DNA of 64,000 bases from Allokutzneria oryzae (GCF_042429765.1 NZ_JBHLZU010000018.1:62001-126000), one strand, 5' to 3'. Positions 42,950 to 52,185 are shown, counted from the first letter of the stretch. Notes: a model not told the origin generated them from the sequence alone. Numbers and translations are program-made.

Positions 42950-43771
42950 GTGAGTGTCGTGCGGTTGCGGGACGCGCGGTTGGCCTACGGGCCACGCGTG
43001 CTGTGGGACGGTCTCGACCTCGATGTCGCGCCGGGCGAGTTCCTCGCCGTGCTCGGCCCCAACGGCTCCGGCAAGACCAGCCTGCTGCGGGTGCTGCTCG
43101 GGCTCCAGCCGCTGTCCTCGGGCACCGTGGAGATCCACGGCGAGCCGGTCAGCCGGGGCAGCACCCGCGTCGGCTACATCCCGCAGCAGCGCGCCGTCGA
43201 CGCCACGCTCAGCGTGCGCGGTCGGGACCTGGTGACGCTGGGCCTGGAGGGCCACCGCTGGGGCTTCGGCCTGCCCTTCGGGGCCGGTCGCTCCAGGCGG
43301 GCGCGGGTGGACGAGGTGCTCGCCGAGGTCGGGGCGCAGGACTACGCGCACATGCCGATCGGCCTGCTCTCCGGCGGCGAGCAGCAGCGGCTGCGGGTGG
43401 CCCAGGCCCTGGTCGCCGGGCCCGAGGTGCTGCTGTGCGACGAGCCGCTGCTCTCACTCGACCTGGCCCAGCAGCGGATCGTCAGCGGCCTGATCGCCGA
43501 GCAGGCCAGGCTGCGCGGAGCGGGCGTGCTGTTCGTGACCCACGAGATCAACCCGATCCTGCCGTTCGTGGACCGGGTGCTGTACCTGGTCGAAGGGCGC
43601 TTCCGGATCGGCACTCCGGACGAGGTGATGACCTCGGAGACGCTCAGCGAGCTCTACCGGACCCCGGTGGAGGTGCTGCGGGTGCACGACCGCCTCGTGG
43701 TGGTCGGCGCGGAGCAGGACGGCGCGCTGGGCGCCACCGACGTGCACCACCACGTCGAGACGGGAGGCTGA
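42950..43771 (+). CDS. Zinc/manganese ABC transporter ATPase
   Basis: A 273-residue ATPase with Walker A GPNGSGKTS, signature LLSGGEQQRLRVAQAL, Walker B VLLCDEPLLSLD and H-loop VTHEINPIL. GTG 42950 follows an AGGAGGACAG ribosome-binding site that begins four bases after the hairpin repeat. The C-terminus ends with a His cluster (DVHHHVE), uncommon for the family and possibly metal binding. The permease follows after 5 bp. Confidence 0.93.
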   Translation: MSVVRLRDARLAYGPRVLWDGLDLDVAPGEFLAVLGPNGSGKTSLLRVLLGLQPLSSGTVEIHGEPVSRGSTRVGYIPQQRAVDATLSVRGRDLVTLGLEGHRWGFGLPFGAGRSRRARVDEVLAEVGAQDYAHMPIGLLSGGEQQRLRVAQALVAGPEVLLCDEPLLSLDLAQQRIVSGLIAEQARLRGAGVLFVTHEINPILPFVDRVLYLVEGRFRIGTPDEVMTSETLSELYRTPVEVLRVHDRLVVVGAEQDGALGATDVHHHVETGG

Positions 43772-43776
43772 CGGGC

Positions 43777-44640
43777 GTGGGCGAGTTCTTCTCCAAGCTC
43801 TTCGACATCGACGCGACCTTCGAGCTGCTGGGCTACGACTTCGTCCAGAACGCGCTGCTCGCGGCGGCCGTGCTCGGCCTCGTCTCCGGCGCACTGGCGC
43901 CGATGGTCGTCGCGAGGCGGATGTCCTTCGCCGTGCACGGCACGGCGGAGCTCGCCTTCACCGGCGCGGCGGCTGCCCTGCTCGTCGGCGCCAGCGTCGG
44001 CGGCGGCGCGCTGGCCGGATCGGTTGTCGCGGCGTTGCTGCTGGGGCTGCTCGGCCAGCGCGACGGCGAACGGGACTCGGTCATCGGCGCCGTTCTGTCC
44101 TTCGGACTCGGCCTCGGTGTCCTGTTGCTTGCGTTGTATCCCGGGCGCACAGCAAACAAGTTCAGTCTGCTGATCGGGCAGATTGTCGGGGTCGACTCGG
44201 CGGACCTGGCGCTGCTGACGGTCGCCGCGCTCGCGGTTCTCGTGGTCTACGCGCTGATCTACCGGCCGCTGCTGTTCGCGAGCGTGGACGCCGAGGTCGC
44301 GGTGGCCCGCGGGGTCCCGGTGCGAGTGCTGACGCCACTGTTCGCCGTCCTGGTCGGCGTCGCGACCGCACTCGGCGTGCAGACCGTCGGCGCACTCCTC
44401 GTGCTGGCCCTGATGGTCACGCCCGGTGCCGCGGCGGCCCGGCTGACCGCGAACCCGACGCTGGCGATCGTGCTTTCGGTGCTGTTCGCCGAAGTCGCCG
44501 CGCTGGGCGGGATCCTGCTCTCGCTCGCCCCCGGCGTCCCGGTGAGCGCGTTCATCACGGCGATCTCGTTCATGATCTACCTGGTCTGCCGGGTGGTCGG
44601 CACGGCCCGCCTGCGCAAGCTCTCCGCCCGCCGCGGCTAA
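43777..44640 (+). CDS. Zinc/manganese ABC permease (ZnuB-like)
   Basis: A 287-residue ABC-3 family permease with about eight hydrophobic segments, for example ALLAAAVLGLVSGALAPMVV near the N-terminus and LVVYALIYRPLLFASVDAEVA, the conserved cytoplasmic loop containing DAEVAVARGVPV. GTG 43777 is the only sensible start, 5 bp after the ATPase stop. Ends with a 4-bp overlap of a convergent gene. Confidence 0.92.
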   Translation: MGEFFSKLFDIDATFELLGYDFVQNALLAAAVLGLVSGALAPMVVARRMSFAVHGTAELAFTGAAAALLVGASVGGGALAGSVVAALLLGLLGQRDGERDSVIGAVLSFGLGLGVLLLALYPGRTANKFSLLIGQIVGVDSADLALLTVAALAVLVVYALIYRPLLFASVDAEVAVARGVPVRVLTPLFAVLVGVATALGVQTVGALLVLALMVTPGAAAARLTANPTLAIVLSVLFAEVAALGGILLSLAPGVPVSAFITAISFMIYLVCRVVGTARLRKLSARRG

Positions 44641-45986
44641 CCCCTCGGCGGCAGCAGCTGCTCGAACCGGTCGAGGAACTGCGGCGAGATCAGCGTGCCC
44701 CCACCGGCGGCGAGCGCCCGTTCGACCATCTCCACGACCACGACGTCCTGCCCTGCGATGGTCGCGGCGGCGGACTCGGGGGTCTTGGCGAAGTCCAGGT
44801 AGTTCTGCAACGTCAGGTTGGCGAAGCCCGCTCCGAGGTAGCGCGCGGCGGCAAGGCTGAACGAGTCCATCAACACCGCGACGCGCTGCGGAACGACCCC
44901 GGAGCCCTGCGCGGTCCGCGTCACCATCGGCTCGACGAACTTGGAGCCGAGCGCGCGCGTCCGGTCGACCTTGCCGTCGGGCCGCAGCCGGTACTGCGCG
45001 CCGGACATCTCGCCCTTCCGCCCCATCAGCGCGGAAAGGTCGCCGCCGTTGGACTTCCACTGCTGCTCGACCTCGGTCACCCAGGTCCGCGTGACCCCTG
45101 GCTGCACGGCCTCGGCGAGGCGACGGGTCATCACCAGGGCGCCCTCGTCGGTCCAGTGCGTGTCCTGTCGGTGGTAGACCTCGTGCTTCACGACCGTGGC
45201 GGCCTCGCGCAGCTGCGGTCGCAGGTCCAGTGCCCCGGCCTCCGCGACGATCCGGTTCCAGAAGTCGATGCTCGGCTGCCGTGAGCAGTCCTTCCCCGGA
45301 TAGCTCGACGGCAACCGCTCCGGCACCGCAGTGGTCTTGTCGGGCGCGACAACGAGCACGAACCGCCTACCGGAACGCTCCACGATCTGCCGCAACCGGT
45401 TCATCTGGGCGATCGTGCGGTCCAACGGCTGCGCGGGCTGGCACTTGCTCTGCGCGTCGCCGCCGAAGTACAGCCAGCCGTCGCGTCCCTGCACCACCTT
45501 GGCGAAGCCGGAGCTGTCCGGTGGCTGGCTCTGTTCGGGCCCGGCCGGCTCCCCGGGGCTGGGAGCGGGCGGAGCGACCGGGTTGCCCGGCACCGGTCCG
45601 CCGCCGTTCTGCCCACCGTCCAGCGGCACGGGCTCGCCGAAGAACGTCTCGCTGATCCAGTCGGTCGCGTGCACGGCGTCCTGCCGGAACACCAGGTGGT
45701 CGGTGGCCCACTGCGGCAGCTTGGTGAAGAACTTCGCCCCGTCGGACAGCGACGGGAACGCCACGAGCTCCCGGTTCTCGAACGCCACCGGCCGCGCCCC
45801 GAAGGTCCACGCCACCAGCGGAGTGGCGAAGAACGCCACCGCGGAGACCAGCGCGACGAACTGCCGCTTGCCGTGCCTCGGCCGGTGCAGTGAGTGCTCT
45901 CGGGGCAGCCATGCCTCGTGCACCTGGGGCAGCGTGAAACCCGCGGTTTCCTTGCCCGGCACGGCCCGCCCGTCCTGCACAGTCAC
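44637..45986 (-). CDS. AlgJ/AlgX-like SGNH acetyl-transfer protein
   Basis: A 449-residue membrane-anchored protein: a cytoplasmic N-terminus, one transmembrane helix (FVALVSAVAFFATPLVAW, about 42-60), then an extracellular SGNH-like domain. After a Pro-rich linker (PGNPVAPPAPSPGEPAGPEQ) come VVQGRDGWLYFGGDAQ, RRFVLVVAPDKTTAVPERLPSSY and the DTHWTDEGALVMTRRL motif, which carries the catalytic Asp-x-His of AlgJ/AlgX. Together with the MBOAT gene downstream, it should O-acetylate an exopolysaccharide or cell-wall glycan. GTG 45986 was chosen; an alternative GTG is two codons later. Its 3' end overlaps the znuB-like stop. Confidence 0.85.
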   Translation of the reverse strand: MTVQDGRAVPGKETAGFTLPQVHEAWLPREHSLHRPRHGKRQFVALVSAVAFFATPLVAWTFGARPVAFENRELVAFPSLSDGAKFFTKLPQWATDHLVFRQDAVHATDWISETFFGEPVPLDGGQNGGGPVPGNPVAPPAPSPGEPAGPEQSQPPDSSGFAKVVQGRDGWLYFGGDAQSKCQPAQPLDRTIAQMNRLRQIVERSGRRFVLVVAPDKTTAVPERLPSSYPGKDCSRQPSIDFWNRIVAEAGALDLRPQLREAATVVKHEVYHRQDTHWTDEGALVMTRRLAEAVQPGVTRTWVTEVEQQWKSNGGDLSALMGRKGEMSGAQYRLRPDGKVDRTRALGSKFVEPMVTRTAQGSGVVPQRVAVLMDSFSLAAARYLGAGFANLTLQNYLDFAKTPESAAATIAGQDVVVVEMVERALAAGGGTLISPQFLDRFEQLLPPRG

Positions 45987-46077
45987 GGCCTCACGGTACT
46001 TCCCTGGAGTGCTGGCCACAGTGAAGCCCTGTCGGCATGACGAAGGCCACAACCCTCAAGCCCGACGGCGGAGCCGC

Positions 46078-47511
46078 CTAGAACTGGTAGTACAGAAAGG
46101 GCGAGAACGTCCCGGTGGCGACGAGGATGGCGGAGTAGGCCAGCCCGGCGGTCATCACGCCGACGCGCAGCGACGTGGCGAGCCGCCCGCGGACGGACTC
46201 CAGGTACGGCCCGGTCACCGGCCCTGCCGGCAGGAAGAACACCGACATCGCCACCACCAGGATCAGCGTCCGCTGGTTGGTGAAGGCGGACTCCACCAGG
46301 TCGGTCACTCCGCCGAAGTCCGGCACCAGCATGTGCCCGATCATCGAGAACGCCGCGCCGAGGTCGTTGGACTTGAAGAACACCCACCCGAACACCACGA
46401 GCAGCAGAGTCAGCGCGCGCCGGCCGACGCGAGGCCAGCCCGGACGCGGCGCGGAGTCCCACCGCCGCCACCGTTCGATCACCAGCAGCAGCCCGTGGAA
46501 CATGCCCCACACCAGGAACGTCCAGTTCGGACCGTGCCAGAAACCGGTCAGCACGAACACGATCGTCAGGTTGCGGTAGGTCTTGGCGACGCCGTGCCGG
46601 TTGCCGCCGAGCGGGATGTAGACGTAGTCCCGGAACCACCGCGACAGCGACATGTGCCAGCGCCGCCAGAACTCCGTGACGGTCACCGAGGAGTACGGCC
46701 GCGCGAAGTTCTCCGGCAACCGGAACCCGAGCATCCGACCGAGGCCGATGGCCATGTCCGAGTAGCCGGAGAAGTCGAAGTACAGCTGGAGCGTGTAGCC
46801 GATCGCGCCGAGCCACGCGATGGCGAAGGTCATCTGATCCGGCGGCGTCTTGAAGCACGCGTCGACCAGAGGCGCGAGCGAGTCCGCGACCACGACCTTC
46901 TTGGTCAGTCCCAGCGCGAACCTCGGGAACCCCGACGCGATGTCGTCGACGCGGTGGGTGCGGATCTGCGGGAGCTGGTCGGAGATCTCCCGGTAGCGGA
47001 CGATCGGTCCGGCCACGAGCTGCGGGAACATCGCGATGTAGGTGACGAACGAGACCGGGTTGCGCAGCGCGGGCCGCTCACCGCGGTAGATGTCCACCAC
47101 GTAGGAGATGTGGTGGAAGGTGTAGAAGGAGATCCCGATCGGCAGGGCCAGCTGCACCACGGGCAGGTCGAGCCCGATCAGCCCGGCGAGCGCGGCGGCC
47201 TGCTGCGTGGCGAACCCCGCGTACTTCCACACCACGAGCACGGTGACGTCGAAGGCGATCACGCCGATCAGCAGCCACCGCCGCCGCCGGGGGTTCAGGT
47301 CCCACTCGTCGGGTTCGAGCGAGGGGCCGACGAGGTAGTTGACCACGATGCACGCGAGCAGCAGCAGCGTCGTCCCGCCCGCGCCGCTGGCGTAGAACAC
47401 CAGGCTGGCGACGGCGACCACGGCGTTGCGCCACCGGCCGGGGAACACCAGGATCGCGCCCAGCACGATCGGCATGAAGTACCACAGGAACAACGGGCTC
47501 GCGAAAGACAT
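46078..47511 (-). CDS. MBOAT-family O-acyltransferase (AlgI-like)
   Basis: A 477-residue polytopic membrane protein with about ten to twelve helices. It has the MBOAT landmarks LPIGISFYTFHHISYVVDIYRG, FPQLVAGPIVRYREI, DFSGYSDMAIGLGRMLGF, EFWRRWHMSLSRWFRDYVYIPLGGNRHG and FWHGPNWTFLVWGMFHG (catalytic His). ATG 47511 follows a strong GGGGGAGGA site; the upstream in-frame GTG lacks one. It moves acyl groups across the membrane to the AlgJ-like partner at 44637-45986, 91 bp downstream. Confidence 0.93.
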   Translation of the reverse strand: MSFASPLFLWYFMPIVLGAILVFPGRWRNAVVAVASLVFYASGAGGTTLLLLACIVVNYLVGPSLEPDEWDLNPRRRRWLLIGVIAFDVTVLVVWKYAGFATQQAAALAGLIGLDLPVVQLALPIGISFYTFHHISYVVDIYRGERPALRNPVSFVTYIAMFPQLVAGPIVRYREISDQLPQIRTHRVDDIASGFPRFALGLTKKVVVADSLAPLVDACFKTPPDQMTFAIAWLGAIGYTLQLYFDFSGYSDMAIGLGRMLGFRLPENFARPYSSVTVTEFWRRWHMSLSRWFRDYVYIPLGGNRHGVAKTYRNLTIVFVLTGFWHGPNWTFLVWGMFHGLLLVIERWRRWDSAPRPGWPRVGRRALTLLLVVFGWVFFKSNDLGAAFSMIGHMLVPDFGGVTDLVESAFTNQRTLILVVAMSVFFLPAGPVTGPYLESVRGRLATSLRVGVMTAGLAYSAILVATGTFSPFLYYQF

Positions 47512-47590
47512 CCAGTCCTCCCCCCGTCCGCCGTTCGCCACCAGAAACTAACGAACGACGCATCACCCCCGCTCAACCGGCACCCCGAAC

Positions 47591-47652
47591 GCCATTCGCG
47601 GGCTTATGGACCCTCCAGCGCCAGCTGTGAGGTCCATAAGCCCGCGAATGGC
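47591..47652. repeat. 62-bp hairpin repeat, copy D
   Basis: Same 23-bp arms (the innermost left base is c instead of t) and a third loop sequence. It lies 3' of rlmB and 5' of the MBOAT gene on the minus strand, again positioned as an rlmB terminator. Confidence 0.9.
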
Positions 47653-47676
47653 CGTTTTTCGGGCTGCGGAAGGGGG

Positions 47677-48633
47677 CTAGACGCGGCCGGCCACGCGGCG
47701 GCGGCGGGCGATCTCCGCGAGGACGACGCCCGTCGCGACGGAGGCGTTGAGGGACTCCACGCCCGCCGCCATCGGGATACCGACGGTCTGGTCGCAGTAC
47801 TCGCGCGCCAACCGTGACATGCCTCGGCCCTCCGAGCCGACGACGAGCACCATCGGCGACGTGGCCACGTCGAGGTCGTCGACGCTGACCGTGGCGTCCG
47901 CGTCGAGGCCGACGATCATCAGCCCCTCCTTCGCCCAGTCCTTGAGCGTGCGGTTGAGGTTGACCGTCAGCGCCACCGGCAGCTTCGCCGCCGTGCCCGC
48001 GCTGGTCCGCCACGCCACCGCCGTCATACCGGCGCTGCGGCGCTGCGGCACCACGACGCCGTGCGCGCCGAACGCCGCCGCCGAGCGGATGACGGCGCCG
48101 AGGTTGCGCGGGTCGGTCACACCGTCCAGGGCCACGATCAGCGGCGGGTCCCCGGAGTCCACCGCGAGCGACAGCAGGTCGTCGGGGTGGGTGTAGGAGA
48201 ACGGCGGCACCTGGAGCGCGAGGCCCTGGTGCATGGCGTTGCCGGTCAGCCGGTCGATCTCGGTCTTGGAGACCTCCAGCACCGAGATGCCCTTGTCCGC
48301 GGCGAGCCGGACCGCTTCGGCCACCCGCTCGTCGGCTTCGATGCCGAGCGCCACGTACAGCGCCGTGGCGGGCACGCCGGCGCGCAGGCACTCCACGACC
48401 GGGTTGCGACCCGCGACGTGCTCGGGACCCGCTTCCTTCTTCTTACGAGCCGCATCCGCCTTCGCCGAGGCCGCGGCGCGCTTGGCCGCCGGGTGGTGCG
48501 GGCGGTTCGCCGCGGAGGGAGTCGGTCCCTTGCCTTCGAGTCCCTTGCGCCGCTGGCCGCCGGAACCGACCACTGCCCCCTTCTTCGTACCGGGCTTACG
48601 CATGGCGCCCTTGCGCCGGGAGTTGCCTGCCAT
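47677..48633 (-). CDS. rlmB: 23S rRNA (guanosine-2'-O-)methyltransferase RlmB
   Basis: A 318-residue SpoU-family enzyme. The basic N-terminal extension (AGNSRRKGAMRKPGTKKGA...) is followed by VAGRNPVVECLRA, the RNA-binding subdomain, and the trefoil-knot motifs LDGVTDPRNLGAVIRSAAAFG, LVVGSEGRGMSRL and SLNASVATGVVLAEIARR. It methylates 23S rRNA 2'-O of a guanosine, in E. coli G2251. ATG 48633 is coupled to the cysS stop (one-base overlap). Orthologous in position to M. tuberculosis Rv3579c. Confidence 0.95.
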   Translation of the reverse strand: MAGNSRRKGAMRKPGTKKGAVVGSGGQRRKGLEGKGPTPSAANRPHHPAAKRAAASAKADAARKKKEAGPEHVAGRNPVVECLRAGVPATALYVALGIEADERVAEAVRLAADKGISVLEVSKTEIDRLTGNAMHQGLALQVPPFSYTHPDDLLSLAVDSGDPPLIVALDGVTDPRNLGAVIRSAAAFGAHGVVVPQRRSAGMTAVAWRTSAGTAAKLPVALTVNLNRTLKDWAKEGLMIVGLDADATVSVDDLDVATSPMVLVVGSEGRGMSRLAREYCDQTVGIPMAAGVESLNASVATGVVLAEIARRRRVAGRV

Positions 48634-50024
48634 CAGCAGTCCTTCAATGTCCACTTCGGACCGTCGGGGGTGTCCTCGACGGCGACGCCGACGGCGATCA
48701 GGCGGTCCCGGATCGCGTCCGCTGCTGCGAAATCCTTGTTCTTTCTGGCGTTCTTGCGCTGTTCGAGCATCTCATCGACGAGCGCGCCGAGCACCTTCTG
48801 CGCCCCGGTGTCCACAGTGGACTTACCGCTCCACGAGCAGTCGAGCGGGTCGAGGCCGAGCACGCCCATCATCGCGCGCACCGAACCGGCCGCGGCCAGC
48901 ACGGCGTCCCGGTCCCCCGCGTCCAGCGCCGCGTTGCCCTCGCGCACGGCGGTGTGCACCGCGGCCAGCGCGGCCGGGGTGGCGAGGTCGTCGTTCATCG
49001 CGTTGACGAAGTCCCCGGCCAGCACGCCCGGTTCCGGAGCGCCGACGCGCTCGACCACCCGGCGCAGGAACGACTCGATCCGCCGGTAGCCGAGAGTGGC
49101 GTCGTTGAGCGCCTCCTCCGAGTACTCGATGTTCGAGCGGTAGTGCGGGGTGACCAGGTAGTAGCGCAGCTCGGCCGCGCGGACGCGCTCCAGCATCGCC
49201 GGGATGGACACCGTGTTGCCGAGCGACTTGGACATCTTCTCGCCGCTCATGGTGACCCAGGCGTTGTGCATCCAGTACCTGGCGAAACCGTCACCGGCCG
49301 CCCTGGACTGGGCCTGCTCGTTCTCGTGGTGCGGGAAGACCAGGTCCAGCCCGCCGCCGTGGATGTCGAACTCGCGCCCGAGGTAGGCGCCGGCCATCGC
49401 CGAGCACTCCAGGTGCCAGCCGGGACGGCCCGGCCCCCACGGCGTCGGCCACGAGGGCTCGCCGGGCTTGGCGCTCTTCCACAGCGTGAAGTCGCGGGGG
49501 TCCCGCTTGCCCTCCATCGCCGACTCGCCCTGCTGGACCTCGTCGGGCCGCTGCCCGGACAGTGCCCCGTACTCGGGGAAGGAGGCGACGGAGAAGTAGA
49601 CGTCGCCCCCCGCCGCGTACGCGTGGCCGGTGTCGATCAACCGCTGCATCAGTTCGACCATCTGCGTCACGTGGCCGGTCGCCCGAGGCTCGACGGAGGC
49701 GGGCAGACAGCCGAGCGCGTCATAGGCAGAGATGAACTCGCGCTCGTGCGTAGCGGCCCACTCCCACCACGGGCGGCCGGCTGCGGCGGCCTTGGTGAGG
49801 ATCTTGTCGTCGATGTCGGTGACGTTGCGGACGAACAGGACCTCGTTGCCCTGGTGCGTCAGCCACCGTCGAAGTACGTCGAAGTTGAGACCGCTGCGCA
49901 CGTGCCCGATGTGCGGAACCCCTTGCACGGTGGCTCCACACAGGTAGATCGACGCCGTTCCGCTCCGCAGCGGGGAGAACTCCCGCACGCTCCTCGTCCC
50001 GGTGTCATATATGCGCAGACTCAC
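48633..50024 (-). CDS. cysS: Cysteinyl-tRNA synthetase
   Basis: A 463-residue class I synthetase. The start GTG 50024 gives VSLRIYDTGTRSVREF. The zinc-site Cys29 (LCGATVQ), the HIGH motif PHIGHV (37-42) and the KMSKS motif (GEKMSKSLGN) are all present, along with the C-terminal zinc ligands in HLECSAMAG and FPHHENEQAQS. In mycobacteria ispF, cysS and rlmB are contiguous; here ispF and cysS are separated by four accessory genes. Confidence 0.97.
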   Translation of the reverse strand: MSLRIYDTGTRSVREFSPLRSGTASIYLCGATVQGVPHIGHVRSGLNFDVLRRWLTHQGNEVLFVRNVTDIDDKILTKAAAAGRPWWEWAATHEREFISAYDALGCLPASVEPRATGHVTQMVELMQRLIDTGHAYAAGGDVYFSVASFPEYGALSGQRPDEVQQGESAMEGKRDPRDFTLWKSAKPGEPSWPTPWGPGRPGWHLECSAMAGAYLGREFDIHGGGLDLVFPHHENEQAQSRAAGDGFARYWMHNAWVTMSGEKMSKSLGNTVSIPAMLERVRAAELRYYLVTPHYRSNIEYSEEALNDATLGYRRIESFLRRVVERVGAPEPGVLAGDFVNAMNDDLATPAALAAVHTAVREGNAALDAGDRDAVLAAAGSVRAMMGVLGLDPLDCSWSGKSTVDTGAQKVLGALVDEMLEQRKNARKNKDFAAADAIRDRLIAVGVAVEDTPDGPKWTLKDC

Positions 50025-50080
50025 CCGTCGATGGTACGGCGCTGCTCGACGTCGTCTTCGCGGTATTGACCGCAAGTGCC

Positions 50081-50737
50081 TTATGTGATCAGTCCGTGTG
50101 CTTTCAAAGCACCAATGAGCGCGTCCGTCCGCTGGTCGGAGGGCAGGGGCGGGACGATCGCGACGGAGCAGCCGAGCGCGGCGGCGCCACCGTCGGCCTC
50201 CTCGCTGTCACCGATCATCAGCACCTGATCGGGCGGCAGGCCGATGCGCTCGCACGCGATGCGGAAGAACTCCGGCTCCGGCTTGATCATGCCCTCGACG
50301 TAGGACATGAAGACCTCGTCGACCTGGTCGAGCAGGTCGTAGTGCTTGAAGACGACTCGGATGTCCCAGCCGATGTTGCTGACGACGGCGGCCGGAACAC
50401 CCTGTTCGCGCAAGGTCCGCAACGCCGACGCGGTATCCGGGTACGGCCGCCACGAGGTGGGTTCCAGCAACCGGTCGTAGATCGCCTCTGCGACGTCGTA
50501 GCCGGGCACGCCGGAGCGCACCAGCATCTCCACGTGCACCGAGCGGTGCGCTGCCTGATCCAGGTCTCGCCGCTCGAAGTCCTCCGGGAGCCCCTCCTCC
50601 GAGGCGACGGGCGCGGTGAGCCGCCGCATCATCTCGGCCGCCTCCGCGTCGTCCATCAGACCGTCGAGCCAGCCCTCGGTGGCCTCAAGCCGGAACAGCG
50701 TGCCGGAGAAGTCGAACAACACCCCGCGAATGGTCAC
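50081..50737 (-). CDS. HAD-family hydrolase
   Basis: A 218-residue haloacid-dehalogenase superfamily phosphatase. Motif I is LFDFSGTLF, unusual in having Ser in place of the second Asp (DxS rather than DxD), which may alter catalysis toward phosphonatase or dehalogenase-like chemistry. Motif II is VVSNIGWD, the lysine is in GMIKPEPEFF and motif IV is MIGDSEEADGGAA. Cap domain of the C1 type. Substrate unknown. Nine bases downstream of the MHS transporter, so possibly cotranscribed. Confidence 0.85.
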   Translation of the reverse strand: MTIRGVLFDFSGTLFRLEATEGWLDGLMDDAEAAEMMRRLTAPVASEEGLPEDFERRDLDQAAHRSVHVEMLVRSGVPGYDVAEAIYDRLLEPTSWRPYPDTASALRTLREQGVPAAVVSNIGWDIRVVFKHYDLLDQVDEVFMSYVEGMIKPEPEFFRIACERIGLPPDQVLMIGDSEEADGGAAALGCSVAIVPPLPSDQRTDALIGALKAHGLIT

Positions 50738-50746
50738 TCCGCCACG

Positions 50747-52063
50747 CTAGCCGTCGCCGACCGGCCGCAGGCTCGTGTTCTTGGTCTCCGGCAACGCGAG
50801 AACGCACACCAGGCTCAGCACGGCCGCGCCCGCCAGGTACCACCCGACCGCCGAGATGCCACGGCTCGCGGCCAGCTCCGCGGCGACGATCGGCGCGAGC
50901 CCGCCACCGAGCACACCGCCGAGGTTGTACGCGAACGACGACGCCGAGTACCGGTAGCGCACGTCGAACAGCTCGGGCAGGTAAGCACCGAGCGGGCCGT
51001 ACACCGCGCCCATGGCCGCGAGCATCAGCGCCAGCGCGATCGCGACGAGCGTGACGTCACCACCGCCGACGAGCGGGAACAGCAACAACCCCGAGGCAGC
51101 CGCGACAACGCAACCAGCGATCAGCACCGGCTTGCGGCCCCACTTGTCCGAGGCGAGCGCGGAGACCCCGGTGCCGGCGACCATCGCCCAGATCGTCACG
51201 ATCGACAGCACCAGCATGGTGTCGCGCGAGATCTTCAGCGACGACGTTCCGTAGGAGAGCATGAACGTCGTCGCCGTGTAGAACAGCACGTAGCAGATGA
51301 TCACGGTGCCGCCGCCGAGCAGCAGCCGGGCCGGAGCCCGCCGGAACATGTCCACCAGCGGCATCGAGCTGCGCTCCTGCTTGCGCAGCACCTCGGCGAA
51401 GGCGGGCGTCTCGGCGATCTTCAACCGGACCAGCAGACCGACCAGCACCAGCACCGCCGACGCGAGGAAGGGCACCCGCCAGCCCCAGTCGCGGAAGGCC
51501 TCGTCGGACAGCACCGAGGACAGCAACAGGAACGACCCGCTCGCCGCGAAGAAGCCCACGGCGGGCCCGAACTGCGGGAAGGCCCCGTACCAACCGCGCT
51601 TGCCGTTGGGCGCGTTCTCGGCGGCCAGCAGCGCGGCGCCGCCCCACTCCCCGCCGAGCCCGAGGCCCTGGACGAAGCGCAGGGCCACCAGCAGCAGCGG
51701 CGCGGCCACGCCGATCGTGTCGTAGCCGGGCAGCAGACCGATCACGACGGTGGACAGGCCCATCGTCAGCAACGAGGCCACCAGCATCGACTTGCGGCCG
51801 ACCCGGTCACCGAAGTGGCCGAACAGCAGCGAGCCCAGTGGACGGGCGATGAAGGCCACCGCGAAGGTCGAGAACGCGGCGAGCTGGCCTGCCAGGGGCG
51901 AGAGGTTCGGGAAGAACGCCGCGTTGAGCACCAGGGCGGCGGCGGTCCCGTAGATGTAGAAGTCGTAGAACTCGATGGCGGTGCCGATGAAGCTCGCCAG
52001 TGCGATGGTGCCGATGCGGGGCTGGGACCGCGCCGCGTCGTCGATCGGGGTGGTGTCCGTCAT
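50747..52063 (-). CDS. MHS-family MFS transporter
   Basis: A 438-residue twelve-helix transporter of the metabolite:H+ symporter family (ShiA, KgtP, ProP relatives). Characteristic segments are FIGTAIEFYDFYIYGTAAAL, GHFGDRVGRKSML (loop 2-3 motif), RFVQGLGLGGEWGGAALLA and SDKWGRKPVLI. Likely imports a small organic acid or osmolyte by proton symport. A promoter-like AT-rich region lies upstream (52084-52200). Confidence 0.93.
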   Translation of the reverse strand: MTDTTPIDDAARSQPRIGTIALASFIGTAIEFYDFYIYGTAAALVLNAAFFPNLSPLAGQLAAFSTFAVAFIARPLGSLLFGHFGDRVGRKSMLVASLLTMGLSTVVIGLLPGYDTIGVAAPLLLVALRFVQGLGLGGEWGGAALLAAENAPNGKRGWYGAFPQFGPAVGFFAASGSFLLLSSVLSDEAFRDWGWRVPFLASAVLVLVGLLVRLKIAETPAFAEVLRKQERSSMPLVDMFRRAPARLLLGGGTVIICYVLFYTATTFMLSYGTSSLKISRDTMLVLSIVTIWAMVAGTGVSALASDKWGRKPVLIAGCVVAAASGLLLFPLVGGGDVTLVAIALALMLAAMGAVYGPLGAYLPELFDVRYRYSASSFAYNLGGVLGGGLAPIVAAELAASRGISAVGWYLAGAAVLSLVCVLALPETKNTSLRPVGDG

Positions 52064-52154
52064 CGCGCTCTCCTCGCTGCCCGGACCCCGCCGGGAGACC
52101 GAAAACTACACGGCTCGTAGTCGCGAGAACACGGAGCGACGAACTTGAGCCCAG

Positions 52155-52185
52155 TTGACAGAAATTTAAGGTAACAAACTTTTAT
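52155..52185 (+). promoter_or_regulatory. AT-rich promoter-like segment
   Basis: TTGACA at 52155 followed by an AT-rich stretch with ttttat at 52180-52185, in an otherwise GC-rich region. The spacing of 19 bp is longer than ideal. It could drive the small ORF at 52280 or, read on the other strand, contribute to the MHS promoter. Confidence 0.35.

Noticed and set aside
45331..47817. Long plus-strand ORF of 828 codons
   Set aside because: Antisense to the AlgJ-like and MBOAT genes, which have clear membrane and catalytic motifs; its translation is low-complexity Arg/His/Gln-rich shadow sequence.
50066..52120. Plus-strand 684-codon ORF
   Set aside because: Antisense to the HAD and MHS transporter genes; His/Gln/Arg-rich shadow.
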